The position numbers and the translations under genes were made by a program. Source: Bosea sp. RAC05 (lineage in GTDB: Bacteria > Pseudomonadota > Alphaproteobacteria > Rhizobiales > Beijerinckiaceae). From it: a DNA stretch of 64,000 bases. Shown piece after piece: positions 27,078 through 35,374 of this stretch; position 1 is the first letter of the stretch, and each line of letters begins with the position of its first letter. Under the pieces are notes generated by a model that saw only the letters and a list, made by a program, of their open reading frames with translations, did no database searches and was not told the origin of the DNA. The stretch lies in NCBI RefSeq assembly GCF_001713455.1, contig NZ_CP016464.1:124001-188000 (forward strand), written 5' to 3'.

Positions 27078-28856
27078 ATGACTGTCCATGATGCGCTCGT
27101 GCCCCCGCCATCCGGGACGCGGGCCGATCCGCTCGGCCTTGAGGCCTTCGCCACCATCGACCGGATGCGCGAGGCGCTCAGCGCCCAATTCAGCGGCGGC
27201 CTCTCCCCGGCGGCGCTGGCGCTCGCCTGCCTCGACTGGTCGGCCCATCTCGCGGCGGCGCCGGGCAAGCGCTCCGAACTTGTCTGGAAGGCCGCCCGCA
27301 AGGCCACGAAGCTGACCGGCCATCTCGCCGCCTGCGGCCTCGGGGCCGGAGAGCCCGCCTGCATCGAGCCGCTGCCCGGCGACGACCGCTTCGCTGCAGA
27401 GCCGTGGCGCCACTGGCCCTACAGTCTCTGGTCGCAATCCTTCCTGCTGACGCAGCAATGGTGGCACAACGCCACCCGCGAGGTGCCGGGCGTGACCCCG
27501 CATCACGAGGAGGTGGTCGCCTTCGTCGCGCGCCAGCTGCTCGACATGATGTCGCCCGCCAACACGCCCTTCACCAATCCGGAGGTGGTGGCGCGCACGC
27601 TCGAAACCGGGGGCGCCAATCTCCTCGCCGGCTTCCGCAACGCGCTCGAGGACGCAGGCCGCCAGGCCTTGGGCCAGGGGCCGGTCGGCAGCGAGGCCTT
27701 CGTCGTCGGGCGCGACGTCGCGGCGACGCCGGGCAAGGTCGTCTTCCGCAACCATCTGATCGAGCTGATCCAGTATGCGCCCGCGACGGAGACGGTGCAG
27801 GCCGAGCCGGTCCTGATCGTGCCGGCCTGGATCATGAAGTACTACATCCTCGATCTCTCGCCGCGGAACTCGCTGATCCGCCATCTCGTCGCGCAGGGAC
27901 ACACCGTCTTCTGCATCTCCTGGCGCAACCCGACGGCCGCCGACCGCGATCTGGGCCTTGACGACTACCGCCGCCTGGGGGTGATGGCCGCGCTCGACGC
28001 GGTCACGGCGATCCTGCCAGGCCGGGCGATCCATGCCGCCGGCTACTGCCTGGGTGGCACGCTCCTGACCATCGCCGCCGCCGCCATGGCGCGGGCCGGC
28101 GACCGCCGCCTGGCATCCTTGACCCTGATGGCCGCACAGACGGACTTCACCGAGCCGGGCGAACTCGCCCTCTTCATCGACCACAGCCAGGTTCGCCTGC
28201 TCGAAAGCGTGATGTGGAATCGCGGCTATCTCGCCTCGGACCAGATGGCTGGGGCCTTCCAGATGCTGCGCTCGAACGACCTCGTCTGGTCGCGGCTCGT
28301 CCACGACTATCTCATGGGCGAACGCACGCCGATGAACGACCTGATGGCCTGGAACGCCGACGCCACCCGCATGCCCTACCGGATGCATGCCGAATATCTG
28401 CGCCGGCTCTATCTCGACAACGACCTCGCCACCGGCCGGCTGCTCGTCGACGGCCGCCCCGTCGCCCTGCAGAACCTGCGCCTGCCGCTCTTCGCCGTCG
28501 GCACGGAGCGCGACCATGTCGCCCCCTGGCGCTCGGTCTACAAGATCCACACCCTCGCCGACACCGACGTCACCTTCGTCCTGACCAGTGGCGGCCACAA
28601 TGCCGGCATCGTCAGCGAGCCCGGCCACCCGCACCGGCATTACCGCATCGCGACGCGCCGTCACGATGATGTCCGGATCAGCCCCGATGAATGGCTCGAA
28701 CAGGCCCGGACGTACGATGGCTCCTGGTGGGAGAGCTGGGTCGCCTGGCTCGGCGAGCGCTCGACCGGTCGCGTCGCACCGCCTGCGATGGGGGACGCGG
28801 CCGCAGGCCTTGCGCCCGTCGCGGACGCGCCCGGAACCTATGTGCTGCAACGCTGA
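27078..28856 (+). CDS. PHA synthase-family protein (class I PhaC type)
   Basis: A 592-residue protein. The lipase-like box GYCLGG places the nucleophile Cys at about residue 324. The other triad residues lie in GTERDHVAPW (Asp) and SGGHNAG (His). The conserved PWIxKYYILDL-type sequence (VPAWIMKYYILDLSPRNSLI) is present. Such enzymes polymerise hydroxyacyl-CoA into polyhydroxyalkanoate granules in the cytosol. It begins an operon with a MaoC-phosphotransacetylase fusion and ackA, so it is probably not the main housekeeping phaC. ATG 27078 was chosen over an upstream frame rich in Arg/Ser. Control by the FNR/FixK box is inferred. Confidence 0.88.
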   Translation: MTVHDALVPPPSGTRADPLGLEAFATIDRMREALSAQFSGGLSPAALALACLDWSAHLAAAPGKRSELVWKAARKATKLTGHLAACGLGAGEPACIEPLPGDDRFAAEPWRHWPYSLWSQSFLLTQQWWHNATREVPGVTPHHEEVVAFVARQLLDMMSPANTPFTNPEVVARTLETGGANLLAGFRNALEDAGRQALGQGPVGSEAFVVGRDVAATPGKVVFRNHLIELIQYAPATETVQAEPVLIVPAWIMKYYILDLSPRNSLIRHLVAQGHTVFCISWRNPTAADRDLGLDDYRRLGVMAALDAVTAILPGRAIHAAGYCLGGTLLTIAAAAMARAGDRRLASLTLMAAQTDFTEPGELALFIDHSQVRLLESVMWNRGYLASDQMAGAFQMLRSNDLVWSRLVHDYLMGERTPMNDLMAWNADATRMPYRMHAEYLRRLYLDNDLATGRLLVDGRPVALQNLRLPLFAVGTERDHVAPWRSVYKIHTLADTDVTFVLTSGGHNAGIVSEPGHPHRHYRIATRRHDDVRISPDEWLEQARTYDGSWWESWVAWLGERSTGRVAPPAMGDAAAGLAPVADAPGTYVLQR

Positions 28857-28863
28857 GGACATC

Positions 28864-30279
28864 ATGGACCAGATCATCCTCAGGAACCGGACCTTCGACG
28901 AACTGGCCGTCGGCGACAGCGCCTCGCTCCAGCGCAGCGTCGGGCGCGACGACATCGACCTCTTCGCCGCGGTCTCCGGCGACCTCAACCCGACGCATCT
29001 CGACCCCGGCTTCGCCGCCGGCGAGCGCTTCGGCCATGTCGTCGCCCATGGGCTGTGGACCGGCGCCCTGATCTCGGCCCTGCTCGGCACCCGCCTGCCC
29101 GGCCCGGGCACGATCTATCTCGGGCAGGAGCTGCAGTTCCGCCATCCGGTGGCACCGGGCGACACCATCACCGCCACCGTCCGGGTCCGCGAGAAGCGCG
29201 CCGACAAGCGCATCGTCGTCCTCGACACGACCTGCACCAACCAGGACGGCGAGGAGGTGCTGGCCGGCACCGCCACCGTCATCGCGCCGCTAACCAGCGT
29301 CGCCTGGCCGAGCCCGCATCTGCCCGAAGTCGCGCTGCGCCGGCATGACCGCTACGACGCCTTCGTGCGCGACGCCCGCGCCCTGCCTTCGCTGCGCGTC
29401 GCGGTGATCCATCCCTGCTCGCCGGAAGCGATCATCGCCGCCGTCGAGATCCGCGACGAGGGCCTGCTGGCGCCGATCCTGGTCGGGCCGGAGGCCAAGA
29501 TCCGCGCCGCTGCGGAAGCCGCCCGCGTCTCGCTCGACGGCATGCCGATCGAGTCGGTCGAACACAGCCACGCCGCCGCCGCGCGCGGCGTCGAACTCGC
29601 CATGGCCGGCCGCGTTTCAATCCTGATGAAGGGCAGCCTGCACACCGACGAACTGCTCGGCGCGGTGGTCGCGGTGGGCTCGGGCCTTCGGACCGAGCGC
29701 CGCATCAGCCATGTCTATGCGATGAGCATACCGGCCTATCCCAAGCCGCTGATCGTCACCGACGCGGCGATCAACATCCTGCCGACCCTCGAGCAGAAGC
29801 GCGACATCTGCCAGAACGCCATCGACCTGCTGCACACGCTCGGGATCGCGGAGCCGCTGGTGGCGATCCTCGCCGCGGTCGAGACCGTGAATGCGCGGAT
29901 GCCGGCGACACTCGACGCCGCGGCGCTGACGGTCATGGCTGCGCGCGGCCAGATCACCGGCGCGCGCGTCGACGGCCCGCTCGCCTTCGACAATGCGATC
30001 AGCCCCGAGGCCGCCCGCACCAAGGGCATCGTCTCGCCCGTGGCGGGCCAGGCCGACATCCTGCTGGTGCCCGATCTCGAGGCCGGCAACATGCTGGCCA
30101 AGCAGCTGATCTATTTCGCCGGCGCCGATGCGGCCGGCCTCGTGCTCGGCGCGCGCGTGCCGATCGTCCTGACCAGCCGCTCGGATTCGCTCAAGACCCG
30201 CATCGCCTCGGCCGCGCTCGCCAAGCTCGTCGCCTCGCGGCGCGGGCCCGGCATTCCCGCCAAGGGAGCCGGTGCGTGA
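28864..30279 (+). CDS. Bifunctional enoyl-CoA hydratase / phosphate acetyltransferase
   Basis: A 471-residue fusion. Residues 1-150 are a MaoC/hot-dog hydratase domain with the hydratase-2 motif SGDLNPTHLD (catalytic Asp40 and His45) and HVVAHGLWTGALIS. Residues about 165-465 are a phosphate acetyl/butyryl transferase domain (MKGSLHTDELLGAVV, THVYAMS-like RISHVYAMSIPAY, ILLVPDLEAGNMLAKQL). The fusion could convert enoyl-CoA to 3-hydroxyacyl-CoA (polymer precursor) and exchange acyl-CoA with acyl-phosphate for AckA. GAGGA at 28855-28859 supports ATG 28864. The gene begins 7 nt after the phaC stop and overlaps ackA. Confidence 0.9.
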   Translation: MDQIILRNRTFDELAVGDSASLQRSVGRDDIDLFAAVSGDLNPTHLDPGFAAGERFGHVVAHGLWTGALISALLGTRLPGPGTIYLGQELQFRHPVAPGDTITATVRVREKRADKRIVVLDTTCTNQDGEEVLAGTATVIAPLTSVAWPSPHLPEVALRRHDRYDAFVRDARALPSLRVAVIHPCSPEAIIAAVEIRDEGLLAPILVGPEAKIRAAAEAARVSLDGMPIESVEHSHAAAARGVELAMAGRVSILMKGSLHTDELLGAVVAVGSGLRTERRISHVYAMSIPAYPKPLIVTDAAINILPTLEQKRDICQNAIDLLHTLGIAEPLVAILAAVETVNARMPATLDAAALTVMAARGQITGARVDGPLAFDNAISPEAARTKGIVSPVAGQADILLVPDLEAGNMLAKQLIYFAGADAAGLVLGARVPIVLTSRSDSLKTRIASAALAKLVASRRGPGIPAKGAGA

Positions 30280-31469
30280 TGGGGAGTGACGACGGCCGCA
30301 TCCTGCTGACCTTCAACGCCGGTTCTTCCACGGTGAAGCTCGGCCTGTTCGCGCTCGGGCCGCAGGGCCCGCGACGCATCGGCAAGGGCATGATCGACTT
30401 CCGCCGCGAGCCCCTGCGCTTCGAGCTGACGGAAGGGCCGGACCGCTTCGACATCGCGCTCGAAGCCCGCCCCGGCGCGGAGCTCGACGATGTGCTGAGC
30501 GAGGTGCTGCGCCGCCTCTCCTGGCATGTCGATCTCGACGCCATCGCCGGCATCGGCCACCGCATCGTCCATGGCGGCGACCGTTTCACCGACCCGGTCC
30601 GCATCGATGACACGGTCATCACCGCCCTCGAGGCCCTGACGCCGCTGGCGCCGCTGCATCAGCCGCAGGGCTTGAGGCTGGTCCGCGCCGCCGCGCGACT
30701 GCGCCCCGGCCTGCCCCAGACCGCCTCCTTCGACACCGCCTTCCACCGCAGTCAGTCCGATCTCGCCCGCCGTTTCGCGATTCCGCGCGCGCTGCACGAC
30801 CAGGGCATCCGGCGCTACGGCTTCCACGGCCTGTCCTACGCTTTCGTCGCCGCCGAACTGGCCCGCCGGCGCCCCGATCTGGCGGGCGCGAAGGTCGTCG
30901 TCGCCCATCTCGGCAGCGGCGCCAGCCTCTGCGCGCTCGCAGGCGGCCTCAGCCGCGACACCAGCATGGGCTTCTCGACCCTGGACGGCGTGCCGATGGC
31001 GACGCGCTCCGGCGCGATCGATGCGGGCGTGCTGCTGCATCTGCTCGGCCCGATGGGGCAGAGCGTCGCGCAGGTGGAAGACCTGCTCTATCGCCGCTCG
31101 GGGCTGCTCGGCGTCTCCGGACTCAGCGCCGACAGCCGCGAACTGCTCGACAGCGCCGCGCCGGAGGCCGCGGAAGCGGTCGACCTCTTCACCTTCCGGA
31201 TTGCCGGCGAGGCGGCGCGGCTGGCGACCACGCTCGGCGGGCTCGATGCGCTCGTCTTCACCGCCGGCATCGGCGAGCACCAGCCGCGCATCCGGGCCGC
31301 GATCGCGAACCGCCTCGCCTGGCTGGGGCTGGCACTCGACGAGAGCGCCAACGCCGCCAACGCCGCAACGATCTCCGCCGCCGGCAGTCGCGTCGAAGCC
31401 TTCGTCATCGCCACCGACGAGGAGCAGGTCATCGCCGACGAGGCCTGCGCCCTGCTCCAAGCCGTCTGA
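30276..31469 (+). CDS. ackA: Acetate/propionate kinase
   Basis: A 397-residue protein of the acetokinase family: ILLTFNAGSSTVKLGLF near the N-terminus, RYGFHGLSY in the centre, GSGASLCAL, and FTAGIGEH toward the end. It makes ATP from acyl-phosphate, completing the acyl-CoA to acid route with the upstream phosphotransacylase. The start may be GTG 30276 (4-nt overlap) or ATG 30279 (TGATG); AGGGAG at 30263-30268 serves either. It ends the forward operon, convergent with the aminotransferase gene 6 nt away. Confidence 0.93.
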   Translation: MMGSDDGRILLTFNAGSSTVKLGLFALGPQGPRRIGKGMIDFRREPLRFELTEGPDRFDIALEARPGAELDDVLSEVLRRLSWHVDLDAIAGIGHRIVHGGDRFTDPVRIDDTVITALEALTPLAPLHQPQGLRLVRAAARLRPGLPQTASFDTAFHRSQSDLARRFAIPRALHDQGIRRYGFHGLSYAFVAAELARRRPDLAGAKVVVAHLGSGASLCALAGGLSRDTSMGFSTLDGVPMATRSGAIDAGVLLHLLGPMGQSVAQVEDLLYRRSGLLGVSGLSADSRELLDSAAPEAAEAVDLFTFRIAGEAARLATTLGGLDALVFTAGIGEHQPRIRAAIANRLAWLGLALDESANAANAATISAAGSRVEAFVIATDEEQVIADEACALLQAV

Positions 31470-31475
31470 ACCGGC

Positions 31476-32825
31476 TCAGGCCAGCCGCTCCAGCGCCGCC
31501 CGCAGCAGCGAGACCATCTCCTCGATCTGGGAGGGCTCGCAGATCAGCGGCGGCGAGAGCGCGATGACGTCTCCCGTGACGCGGATCAGCAGCCCCTTCT
31601 CGAAGCAGTCGACGAAGGCCTCATAGGCGCGCGCGCCGACGGCGCCGGGGCGCGAGGCGAGCTCGATTCCGGCGACGAGACCGATCGTGCGGATGTCGAT
31701 GACATGCGGCACGTCGCGCAGCGAGTGCAGCGCCTCCTCCCAGAGCGGCGCGAGGGATGTCACGCGCGTCAGCAGCCCCTCGCCGGCATAGATGTCGAGC
31801 GTGGCCAGCCCCGCCGCGCAGGCCACCGGATGGCCGGAATAGGTGTAGCCGTGGAACAGCTCGATCGTCGCCTCCGGCCCGCTCATCAGCGCGTCGTGGA
31901 CCTTGCGGGCGGCGAAGACGGCGCCCATCGGAATCGTGCCGTTGGTGATGCCCTTCGCCGTCGTCATCAGGTCCGGCATGACGCCGAAATACTCGCTGGC
32001 GAAGGGCGTGCCGAGCCGGCCGAAACCGGTGATGACCTCGTCGAAGATCAGCAGGATGCCGTGGCGCGTCGCGATCTCGCGCAGCCGCTCGAGATAGCCC
32101 TTGGGCGGCACCAGAACGCCGGTCGAGCCCGCCATCGGCTCGACGATCACCGCCGCGATGGTCTCCGCCCCATGCAGCGCGACCATCCGCTCGAGATCGT
32201 CGGCGAGCTCGGCGCCATGCGCGGGCTGGCCCTTGCTGAAGGCGTTGCGCTCCAGATCATGGGTGTGACGCAGATGGTCGGCGCCGGGCAGCAGCGGGAA
32301 GACGCGGCGGTTGTTGACCAGCCCGCCCACCGTGATGCCACCGAAGCCGACGCCGTGATAGCCGCGCTCGCGGCCGATCAGCCGCGTCCGCGTGCCCTGG
32401 CCGATGGCGCGCTGATAGGCGACCGCGATCTTCAGCGCGGTGTCGACCGATTCCGAGCCCGAGCCGGTGAAGAAGATCCGGTCGAGCTTGCCGGCGCCCT
32501 CGCCCGGCGCGATCGCCGCCAGCCGCTCGGCGAAATCGAAGGCGATCGGGTGGCCCATCTGGAAGGAGGGAGCGTAGTCCAGCGTCGCGAGCTGGCGCTC
32601 GACGGCTTCCGTGATCTGCTGGCGGCCATGGCCGGCATTGACGCACCAGAGCCCGGCCGTGCCGTCGATGACCTTGCGCCCGTCCTCGGTCGCGTAGTGC
32701 ATCCCCTGCGCCGAGGCGAGCAGCCGCGGCGCCGCCTTGAACTGCCGGTTGGCGGTGAAGGGCATCCAGTAGCTCTCGAGCGAACGGGCGTTCTGCAGGG
32801 CCTGCGGGGGCGTGGCGATGGTCAT
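31476..32825 (-). CDS. Class III omega-amino acid:pyruvate aminotransferase
   Basis: A 449-residue PLP enzyme. The Schiff-base lysine is K291 in TTAKGITNGTIPMGAV, and the PLP-ring Asp is D262 in LLIFDEVITGFGR. ESYWMPFTANRQFK near the N-terminus is typical of beta-alanine:pyruvate transaminases. It would transfer an amino group from an omega-amino acid or amine to pyruvate. AGGAG about 8 nt before ATG 32825 supports the start. It is divergent from an XRE-cupin regulator, an arrangement common for polyamine and amine catabolism. The exact substrate cannot be read from the sequence. Confidence 0.9.
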   Translation of the reverse strand: MTIATPPQALQNARSLESYWMPFTANRQFKAAPRLLASAQGMHYATEDGRKVIDGTAGLWCVNAGHGRQQITEAVERQLATLDYAPSFQMGHPIAFDFAERLAAIAPGEGAGKLDRIFFTGSGSESVDTALKIAVAYQRAIGQGTRTRLIGRERGYHGVGFGGITVGGLVNNRRVFPLLPGADHLRHTHDLERNAFSKGQPAHGAELADDLERMVALHGAETIAAVIVEPMAGSTGVLVPPKGYLERLREIATRHGILLIFDEVITGFGRLGTPFASEYFGVMPDLMTTAKGITNGTIPMGAVFAARKVHDALMSGPEATIELFHGYTYSGHPVACAAGLATLDIYAGEGLLTRVTSLAPLWEEALHSLRDVPHVIDIRTIGLVAGIELASRPGAVGARAYEAFVDCFEKGLLIRVTGDVIALSPPLICEPSQIEEMVSLLRAALERLA

Positions 32826-32848
32826 GGGTGATCTCCTCTTCCGGCAGG

Positions 32849-32890
32849 GAGCACCGTTCGACCAATCCGAACAAGTCTGTTTCGGTGCTC
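32849..32890. promoter_or_regulatory. Inverted repeat between the aminotransferase and its divergent regulator
   Basis: GAGCACCG (32849-32856) and CGGTGCTC (32883-32890) are exact reverse complements, 26 nt apart. Inside lie a smaller pair GTTCG/CGAAC and an imperfect CCGAACA/TGTTTCGG. The region is the AT-richest part of the 136-nt divergent spacer, so it is a plausible operator for the XRE-cupin protein. Confidence 0.45.
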
Positions 32891-32961
32891 TGGCAAACTC
32901 TTGTTTTTATTGAAACGAAGATCAGAATGGTGCGGATATCGACCAAGGAGACCAGGGTTCT

Positions 32962-33513
32962 GTGAGCGACACCGACATCGGCGCGCGGCTGCGCTATCTG
33001 CGCACCCGCCAGGGGCTCTCGCAGCGCGCGCTGGCCAAGCGCGCGGGCGTGACCCATTCCACCGTCTCGCTGATCGAATCCAACGGCGTGAACCCGTCCG
33101 TCGGCGCGCTGAAGCGGATCCTCGACGGCATCCCGATCGGCCTCTCCGAGTTCTTCGCGCTGGAGCCCGACCGCCCGCGCCAGGCCTTCTACCGCGCCGA
33201 CGAACTGGTCGAGATCGGCAAGGGCGGCATCTCCTATCGCCAGGTGGGCGAGAACCTCTTCGGCCGCGCCCTGCAGATCCTGAAGGAGCGCTATGAGCCC
33301 GGCACCGACACCGGCCGCGTGCCCCTCTCGCATGACGGCGAGGAGGGCGGCATCGTGCTGTCCGGCCGGCTCGAGGTCTCTGTCGACGACGAGCGGCGCA
33401 TCCTCGGTCCCGGCGACGCCTATTATTTCGAGAGCCGCCGGCCGCACCGCTTCCGCTGCGTCGGGCCGGTCGCCTGCGAGGTCGTCAGCGCCTGCACGCC
33501 GCCCTCCTTCTGA
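32962..33513 (+). CDS. XRE-family regulator with cupin domain (PuuR-like)
   Basis: A 183-residue protein. Residues about 5-62 form an XRE helix-turn-helix (LRYLRTRQGLSQRALAKRAG, STVSLIESNGVNPSVGALKRILDGI). Residues about 110-178 form a small cupin barrel (GEEGGIVLSGRLEVSVDDE, GDAYYFESRRPHRFRCVG). This architecture is that of PuuR and similar regulators that sense amines or amino acids through the cupin. The start is GTG 32962 with AAGGAG upstream. Divergent placement next to the aminotransferase suggests it controls that gene and itself. Confidence 0.88.
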   Translation: MSDTDIGARLRYLRTRQGLSQRALAKRAGVTHSTVSLIESNGVNPSVGALKRILDGIPIGLSEFFALEPDRPRQAFYRADELVEIGKGGISYRQVGENLFGRALQILKERYEPGTDTGRVPLSHDGEEGGIVLSGRLEVSVDDERRILGPGDAYYFESRRPHRFRCVGPVACEVVSACTPPSF

Positions 33514-33553
33514 CCCCCGGCGCTTGACCGCGACCCGTCCCGCGCCCACCTTG

Positions 33554-33572
33554 ACCTCTAATGACTAGAGGT
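33554..33572 (+). promoter_or_regulatory. MerR-type operator in the merR leader
   Basis: ACCTCTAATGACTAGAGGT has perfect 7-nt arms (ACCTCTA/TAGAGGT) around ATGAC. This is the 19-bp size typical of MerR-family operators that lie between -35 and -10. A TTGACC -35 element (33551-33556) overlaps its left edge. It lies 13 nt before the regulator's own start codon, pointing to autoregulation. Confidence 0.75.
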
Positions 33573-33585
33573 TTGGAGTGAACCC

Positions 33586-34032
33586 ATGCCCACCGCAGCC
33601 GCCGCAGAGCGCGTGATGCCGATCGGGGCGCTGGCCGAGCGCACCGGCGTCAAGGTCGAGACGATCCGCTATTACGAGCAGGTCGGCCTGCTGCCGCCGC
33701 CGGAGCGCTCGGAGGGCAACCAGCGGCGCTATGGCCGGCGCCATGTCGAGCGCCTCGCCTTCATCAAGCATGCCCGCGATCTCGGCTTCGCCGTCGAGGC
33801 GATCCGCGCCCTGCTCAGGCTCTCGGACAATCCGGCGATGGCCTGCGACGAGGCCCATGCGATCGCGGTCGCGCATCGCGACGAGGTCCGCCACAAGATC
33901 GCGCGTCTGCGCTCGCTGGAGGCCGAGCTGGAGCGCATCGCCGCGACCTGCTCCGGCGGCGTCGCCGCCTGCGACTGCGCCATCATCGAGGCGCTCGCCG
34001 ACCACGGCCGCTGCAGCCACGCCGCGCATTGA
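33586..34032 (+). CDS. MerR-family metal-responsive regulator
   Basis: A 148-residue protein. Residues about 11-80 are the MerR DNA-binding domain ([37 protein letters not shown]). A dimerisation helix follows at about 90-120. Cysteines at 87, 122, 129, 131 and 143 lie where MerR (Hg), ZntR and CadR relatives bind metal; Cys87 sits in ACDEAHAIA, like the first metal ligand of mercury MerR. The metal cannot be decided. GGAG (33575-33578) lies 7 nt before ATG. No pump, reductase or chaperone gene is adjacent, so the regulator is an orphan here. Confidence 0.85.
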   Translation: MPTAAAAERVMPIGALAERTGVKVETIRYYEQVGLLPPPERSEGNQRRYGRRHVERLAFIKHARDLGFAVEAIRALLRLSDNPAMACDEAHAIAVAHRDEVRHKIARLRSLEAELERIAATCSGGVAACDCAIIEALADHGRCSHAAH

Positions 34033-34175
34033 CGCAAGGTCCGCAGCTCCCAGCGGGCACGGCCGGACGCGCAGCCTGTGGAGAAGCGCAGCCGCGGCGG
34101 CCTGCGGCGACGCATGGTGATTGCGGCACGAGCCGGCCAGACGCTAGCCTTGGCAGACAACCGTCGGGAGCCACA

Positions 34176-35063
34176 ATGTCCAGCGATTTCGCCACGCCGC
34201 CCGGTCTGAGGCATCGCCAGATCGCGGTCCGCGACACGACGCTGCACGTCGCCGAGGTCGGTTCCGGGCGGCCGGTGCTGCTGCTGCATGGCTGGCCGGA
34301 ATTCTGGGCCACCTGGTTGCCCCTGATGAACCGGCTCCACCCGGATTTCCGGCTGATCGCGCCCGATCTGCGTGGCTTCGGCGACAGCGCCAAGGCGGCC
34401 GCGCCGCGCAGCGACGTCGGCCCCAACAGCCATGCCGACGACATGGCCTCGCTGGTCGGCGCACTCGGCTTGGATTCGGTCGGCGTCGTCGGCCACGACG
34501 TCGGCGCCTATGCCGCACAGGCGTTGGCGCGGCGCCATCCGCAGCTGGTCGAGCGGCTGCTCTTCTTCAACTGCCCGACCCAGAGCATCGCCGGGCGCTG
34601 GGTCCATGACGGACATGTCAATGAGGTCTGGTACCAGTCCTTCCAGCAATTGCCGCTGGCCGAGACGCTGATCGGCCTCAGCCGCCAGTCCTGCGCGCTC
34701 TATTTCTCCTATTTCCTCTCGCATTGGTGCCATCGCAAGGACGCGTTCGATCCGGCGCTCGAGCTGTGGATCGACAATTTCATGAAGCCCGGCAATCTGC
34801 GCGGCGGCTTCGACTGGTATCGCAGCCAGAATGCCGCCCGGCTGGCGGCGATCGACGGCCACCCGACGCCCTCGGTGCGCATCCACCACCCGACGCGGGT
34901 GCATTGGGGCCGCCACGACCCGGTGCTGAAGTCGGAATGGGCCGCCTTCGTGCCCGAGCATTTCGACAACGCGCAGGTCACCTTCTGCGAGAGCGCCGGG
35001 CATTTCGTGCATGTCGAGGCGCCCGACGAAGCCGCGGAGATCTTCGCGGATGTCTTCGGCTGA
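34176..35063 (+). CDS. Alpha/beta hydrolase, epoxide hydrolase / haloacetate dehalogenase type
   Basis: A 295-residue protein. [10 protein letters not shown] forms the oxyanion-hole region, and [10 protein letters not shown] places an Asp nucleophile at about residue 108, as in epoxide hydrolases and haloalkanoate dehalogenases rather than Ser esterases. The triad His is in [11 protein letters not shown] near the C-terminus. A helical cap domain spans about 135-220. The likely reaction is hydrolysis of an epoxide or carbon-halogen bond in the cytosol. I chose ATG 34176 with GGGAG 5 nt upstream. It stands alone between merR and a 311-nt spacer. Confidence 0.88.
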   Translation: MSSDFATPPGLRHRQIAVRDTTLHVAEVGSGRPVLLLHGWPEFWATWLPLMNRLHPDFRLIAPDLRGFGDSAKAAAPRSDVGPNSHADDMASLVGALGLDSVGVVGHDVGAYAAQALARRHPQLVERLLFFNCPTQSIAGRWVHDGHVNEVWYQSFQQLPLAETLIGLSRQSCALYFSYFLSHWCHRKDAFDPALELWIDNFMKPGNLRGGFDWYRSQNAARLAAIDGHPTPSVRIHHPTRVHWGRHDPVLKSEWAAFVPEHFDNAQVTFCESAGHFVHVEAPDEAAEIFADVFG

Positions 35064-35374
35064 GCGCCACGCGCGAAGCCAGGCCTCGTTTCCCGGCGAA
35101 GCGTGCCTAGATAGGCCCTGCGGCAGATGACGGGCGTCCTGCGCGCGACCATCGGAGGACAGGCGATGCCGAGACACCGACCCCCAGCCGGGAGACGCGC
35201 TGCGGCCCGAACCGCCGGTTGCGAGAACAAATCCCGATTCCCCGGGAGTCAGCGATTCGGGCCTGCTTCGTTCGGGACTCGTTCCGCTTCCTAGTTCACC
35301 GCTGGCTCCGGGCCGCAGCGACGCCCTTCTGCAGGCGCCCCCGGCCCGGCACTTCACCATGATCGGCGTCGGCC
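35064..35374. other. 311-nt spacer with a long-range 12-bp inverted repeat before the helicase gene
   Basis: I see no convincing gene here. CGCTGCGGCCCG (35198-35209) and CGGGCCGCAGCG (35309-35320) pair perfectly across 99 nt. A shorter internal pair, CCCGA and TCGGG, lies within. The structure ends 55 nt before the helicase start. It could be a structured 5' leader or a small RNA with a closing stem; no known RNA family is recognisable to me. Confidence 0.4.
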
